DNA from: Sanchytrium tribonematis
Lineage: Eukaryota > Sanchytriomycota > Sanchytriomycetes > Sanchytriales > Sanchytriaceae
Reading direction: 5' to 3'
Assembly (NCBI GenBank): GCA_018985235.1
Contig: JADGIG010000057.1
Span: 1-28,395 of the forward strand
Length of the DNA stretch: 28,395 bases
A program made the translations under genes and the position numbers. The notes under the pieces are model-generated. The model was not told the DNA's origin. It saw only the letters and a program-made list of their open reading frames with translations, and did not search any database. Shown in pieces: positions 25,874-28,395 of the stretch (within the stretch, counting starts at the first letter, position 1; each line of letters begins with the position of its first letter).

Positions 25874-27530
25874 ATGTCTGCACCTGTCGTTGTCATCAAT
25901 ACTGGAACTGAAAGAACCAAAGGAAGGAAAGCCCAATTGTCATGTATTCAGGCTAGTGGAGCTGTCGCATCAATTATCAAAAGTTGCCTTGGACCTAAGG
26001 CAATGTTGAAAATGTTGTTGGATCCAATGGGCAATGTTGTACTTACTAATGATGGTAATGCCATACTTAGAGAGTGTGAAGTCACTCATCCTGCAGCAAA
26101 GTCAATTATTGAGCTAGCAAGAACTCAGGACGAAGAAGTTGGAGATGGTACAACAAGTGTAATTATCTTGGCTAATGAATTGTTGCAGGTAGCTCAACAA
26201 CATTTAAAATTGCATCCAATTGTTATCATCAATGCTTATAGAATGGCTTTGGAAGATGGATTGGCGTTGCTGGAAAAAATTGCGCAACCTTTAGATCTTA
26301 AAGATACTGAGAAATGTCAACAGATTATCAAATCCAGCATCGGAACCAAATTTGGAAGTAGATTCGATAAGCTTATCTGCGATATTGCTTGGAAAGCAGT
26401 CAATATCGTCAAAGAAACTGTATTTGGAGAAACAAGCGTTGAAATCAAACGATTTGTGAGGATTGAAAAAATTCCTGGTGGTTCTTTAACTGAATCAAGA
26501 ATCTTGAACGGAGTTTGCCTAAACAAAGATGTTACCCACCCTAAAATGAGAAGGGAGATCAAAAATCCTCGAATTGTTTTGTTGGACTGCACTTTAGAAT
26601 ATAAGAAAGGGGAATCGCAAACAAACATCGAGATTAGCAAGGAAGCCGACTGGAAGAAGTATTTGGAAATTGAGGAAGAGCAGATTAAAAAAATATGTGA
26701 TGAGATTTCCAGAGTAAAGCCAGATCTTGTAATTACGGAAAAAGGAGTTTCTGGTAATTTGAATTTACTTAGATCTTGCACAGCATTACTTGCTGAAAAA
26801 TAACATCACAGCAATCAGAAGAGTGAAAAAAACAGACAATGTCAGACTAGCTAGAGTTACTGGAGCCAGAGTCGTCAATAGACCCGAGGAACTAACTGAG
26901 CAAGACGTAGGAACTGCATGTGGTATTTTTAAAGTGGAACAAATTGGTGATGAGTACTTCACATTTTTAGAAGAATGTAAAGACCCGAAAGCTTGTACCA
27001 TAATTTTAAGAGGTCCAGCAAAGGACATCATTAACGAATTCGAAAGAAATGTTCAAGACGCTTTATGCGTTGCCAGAAATATTGTTTTGGACCCATTCCT
27101 ATGTCCGGGTGGCGGGGCAACTGAAATGGCTTTGTCAGTTGAGTTGGCTAAAAAAGCTTCTACAATTGAAGGGACTGAACAGTATCCTTATGCGTCTGTT
27201 TCGGATGCTTTGGAGGCAATTCCAAAGGTTTTAGCCTCAAACTCCGGTGCAAAGCCTATTCAAATTATATCTGATTTGAAAGAGAAATATGCAGCTGGGG
27301 AGCAGTTTGGATTTGATGGCAACAAGGTTAAAGTCGTTTCTACGAAGGAATTGGGTATCTGGGAACCAAAAAGTGTGAAAGTGCAAACCTTAAAAACAGC
27401 AATTGAAGCATCTTGCATGCTTCTGAGAGTTGATGACATTGTGAGTGGTATTGCTAAAAAACCAAAGGGAAATCCGTCCGTGGAAGAGAATGAGGCTGCT
27501 ATGGAAGCTGCTGCTGCAAATGAGCAATGA
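25874..27530 (+). CDS. CCT3: T-complex protein 1 subunit gamma (CCT3)
   Basis: Two exons, 25874-26753 and 26773-27530, give 545 aa, the normal length. One of eight subunits of the cytosolic CCT/TRiC chaperonin that folds actin and tubulin. Group II chaperonin ATP motifs: LGPKAM (39-44), LTNDGNAIL (57-65), GDGTTS (90-95) and PGGGATEMAL near the C-terminus. Gamma-specific wording includes VVINTGTERTKGRKAQ at the start, KDVTHPKMRR, DPKACTIILRG and KELGIWEPKSVKVQT. The intron at 26754-26772 lies in the apical-to-intermediate region. AATAAA (27533-27538) is 2 nt past the TGA. Confidence 0.97.
26754..26772 (+). other. Ultra-short intron, 19 nt, GT-AG, phase 1 (CCT3)
   Basis: Sequence gtaatttgaatttacttag. 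Splicing gives GVSDLAQHYLLKNNITAIRRV, the conserved CCT3 segment; retention reads 17 unrelated residues to a stop. Branch-like TTTAC with A at -6; TAG end. Confidence 0.96.
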
Positions 27531-27573
27531 GAAATAAATATCCTCCGTCAACTAGTGGCTTGGCCAATTTTTG

Positions 27574-28020
27574 ATGTTATATTTTCTACTGGTGATAAAC
27601 AAACAGGGAAAAACAAGGCTTTCAAAATTCTATACTCCTGTCGATGGCGCAGAAAGACTTTCCATTATCCAAGAAGTTCAGAAAAGTGTAGCACCAAGGG
27701 ATTCAAAATCTCAAAGTAATTTTGTAGAATTTCAATGGAAACCGAATCAAACGATCAAGTTGATTTATAAAAGATACGCTGGTTTATTTTTTATATTTGG
27801 AGTAGATAAAGACGCTAACGAATTATCAATTTTGGAAATGATTCACTTTTTTGTGGAAACTTTGGACCAATTTTTCGGAAATGTTTGTGAATTAGATTTA
27901 ATATTTAATTTTTACAAGGTATATCACGTTTTAGATGAAGTTTTTCTCGGTGGCGAATTTCAAGAAATGTCCAAGCCATTAATTTTAGCACGATTGACCC
28001 AATTGTCAAGACTTCAATAA
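27574..28020 (+). CDS. APS2: AP-2 clathrin adaptor sigma subunit
   Basis: 148 aa. Small subunit of the plasma-membrane clathrin adaptor, which binds dileucine sorting signals. The single longin-like fold is covered end to end: GKTRLSKFY, SNFVEFQW, KLIYKRYAGLFFIFGVD, FVETLDQFFGNVCELDLIFNFYKVYHVLDEVFLGGEFQE. ELDLIFNFYKVY and IYKRYAG are closer to sigma-2 (AP-2) than to sigma-1 or sigma-3. A loop of about six residues (WKPNQT) is inserted after NFVEFQ compared with the usual 142 aa. The open frame starts at a TTG just before; ATG 27574 is used. AATAAA (28016-28021) overlaps the stop. Confidence 0.93.
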   Translation: MLYFLLVINKQGKTRLSKFYTPVDGAERLSIIQEVQKSVAPRDSKSQSNFVEFQWKPNQTIKLIYKRYAGLFFIFGVDKDANELSILEMIHFFVETLDQFFGNVCELDLIFNFYKVYHVLDEVFLGGEFQEMSKPLILARLTQLSRLQ

Positions 28021-28128
28021 ATTGTTTCAAATATACTTTAAATGTGGTGTCCTGTATACAAGATGGCCATCAGAGGAACAATCTTGAAAATATATTTACT
28101 TCAAATATGTACAAAATAAATTGGATTT
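28021..28128. other. Convergent intergenic spacer after the AP-2 sigma gene
   Basis: 108 nt between two convergent stop codons, long for a convergent gap in this window. An AATAAA at 28115-28120 on the plus strand could be a second poly(A) signal for the AP-2 sigma gene. No coding frame or RNA is recognised. Confidence 0.35.
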
Positions 28129-28395
28129 TTAAAACATGGCCTTGTTTTTCAAAGCTGTGGCAAAAAAATCTCGTTTTATATTTTCAATGGTCGTGTCTTC
28201 CTGATTCAGACAAGTTCGCAAAGTCATTTTGAGGCTCTTGCCACTATAGCCTAGGGACACTAAATAAGAAAGCGGATATTCATAAAGTGCCTCTATTCCT
28301 ATGTTACGCACCAAGACTCGCTTTCTTAAGTCGCACTGAGCCTGATTTCTCTTGTTAGATATTGCAACCAGTTCTCGCTGTAGCTCAAAACGATT
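28129..28395 (-). CDS. C-terminal part of an unidentified protein, runs off the right edge
   Basis: The frame is open from the right edge (28395) to a TAA at 28131-28129, giving 88 residues. There is no need to start at the TTG at 28314, since the frame stays open upstream. The visible part is basic and probably helical: ELQRELVAISNKRNQAQCDLRKR, then IEALYEYPLSYLVSLGYSGKSLKMTLRTC and IENIKRDFFATALKN. No family is recognised. Convergent with AP-2 sigma. Confidence 0.65.
   Translation of the reverse strand, partial: NRFELQRELVAISNKRNQAQCDLRKRVLVRNIGIEALYEYPLSYLVSLGYSGKSLKMTLRTCLNQEDTTIENIKRDFFATALKNKAMF

Noticed and set aside
688-26772. Sequencing errors or programmed frameshifts as the cause of the eight split genes
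   Set aside because: All eight breaks are explained by intervals with the same length, donor, branch and acceptor motifs, and each restores exact family sequence. Random errors would not share this layout.
1-28395. A bacterial operon or transferred prokaryotic island
   Set aside because: All recognised genes are eukaryotic, introns are spliceosomal in form, and poly(A) signals are present.

Overview
This window is a gene-dense, AT-rich piece of a eukaryotic nuclear genome. It carries 25 complete protein genes and one partial gene in 28.4 kb. No rRNA, tRNA, CRISPR array, transposon or long repeat was recognised, and no stretch over 300 nt lacks a gene. The gene set (kexin, Bsd2/NDFIP-like adaptor, proteinase-B-type I9 inhibitor, Psr1-like phosphatase, cytochrome-b5 sphingolipid-type desaturase, 7TM-RGS protein) suggests an opisthokont on the fungal branch. 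A CFAP91-like axonemal protein and a full SCAR/WAVE protein point to a flagellated, possibly amoeboid zoosporic lineage (Rozella/aphelid/chytrid-like). The placement is inference; no ribosomal marker is present.

Layout, left to right. 1-3255: b5-fused desaturase and pyruvate kinase on the minus strand. 3295-6345: I9 inhibitor, coiled-coil protein, phosphatidylinositol synthase, CFAP91-like protein. 6469-10132: Bsd2-like adaptor, 7TM-RGS receptor-regulator, Nup2/Nup50-like nucleoporin. 10207-14201: kexin protease, small zinc-finger protein, secreted protein. 14203-19124: small RGS protein, MCM5, an orphan leucine-rich protein, a possible THO1-like protein. 19155-23046: enoyl-CoA hydratase, Rrp6 nuclease, BuGZ-like zinc finger, acireductone dioxygenase. 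23264-28020: CTD-type phosphatase, small tail-anchored protein, SCAR/WAVE, CCT3, AP-2 sigma. An unidentified partial gene runs off the right edge. The genes are mostly housekeeping with no obvious pathway clustering; the two RGS proteins and SCAR hint at G-protein and actin signalling.

The most striking feature is splicing. Eight genes are each interrupted by one ultra-short intron, seven of 19 nt and one of 20 nt. Every junction restores conserved protein sequence. All eight fit one layout: 5' end G[T/C]A[A/T]T[T/C], a 4-5 nt spacer, a YTNAY branch-like motif with its A at -6, and a TAG end. All have T instead of the usual G at +5. One is GC-AG.

The second striking feature is compaction. 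An AATAAA hexamer overlaps or abuts the stop codon in 14 of 25 complete genes and lies within 16 nt in four more. Convergent genes are separated by 1-2 nt or overlap, and divergent start codons can be 30-39 nt apart. Several genes were trimmed to the first ATG because the longest open frame begins at GTG or TTG.
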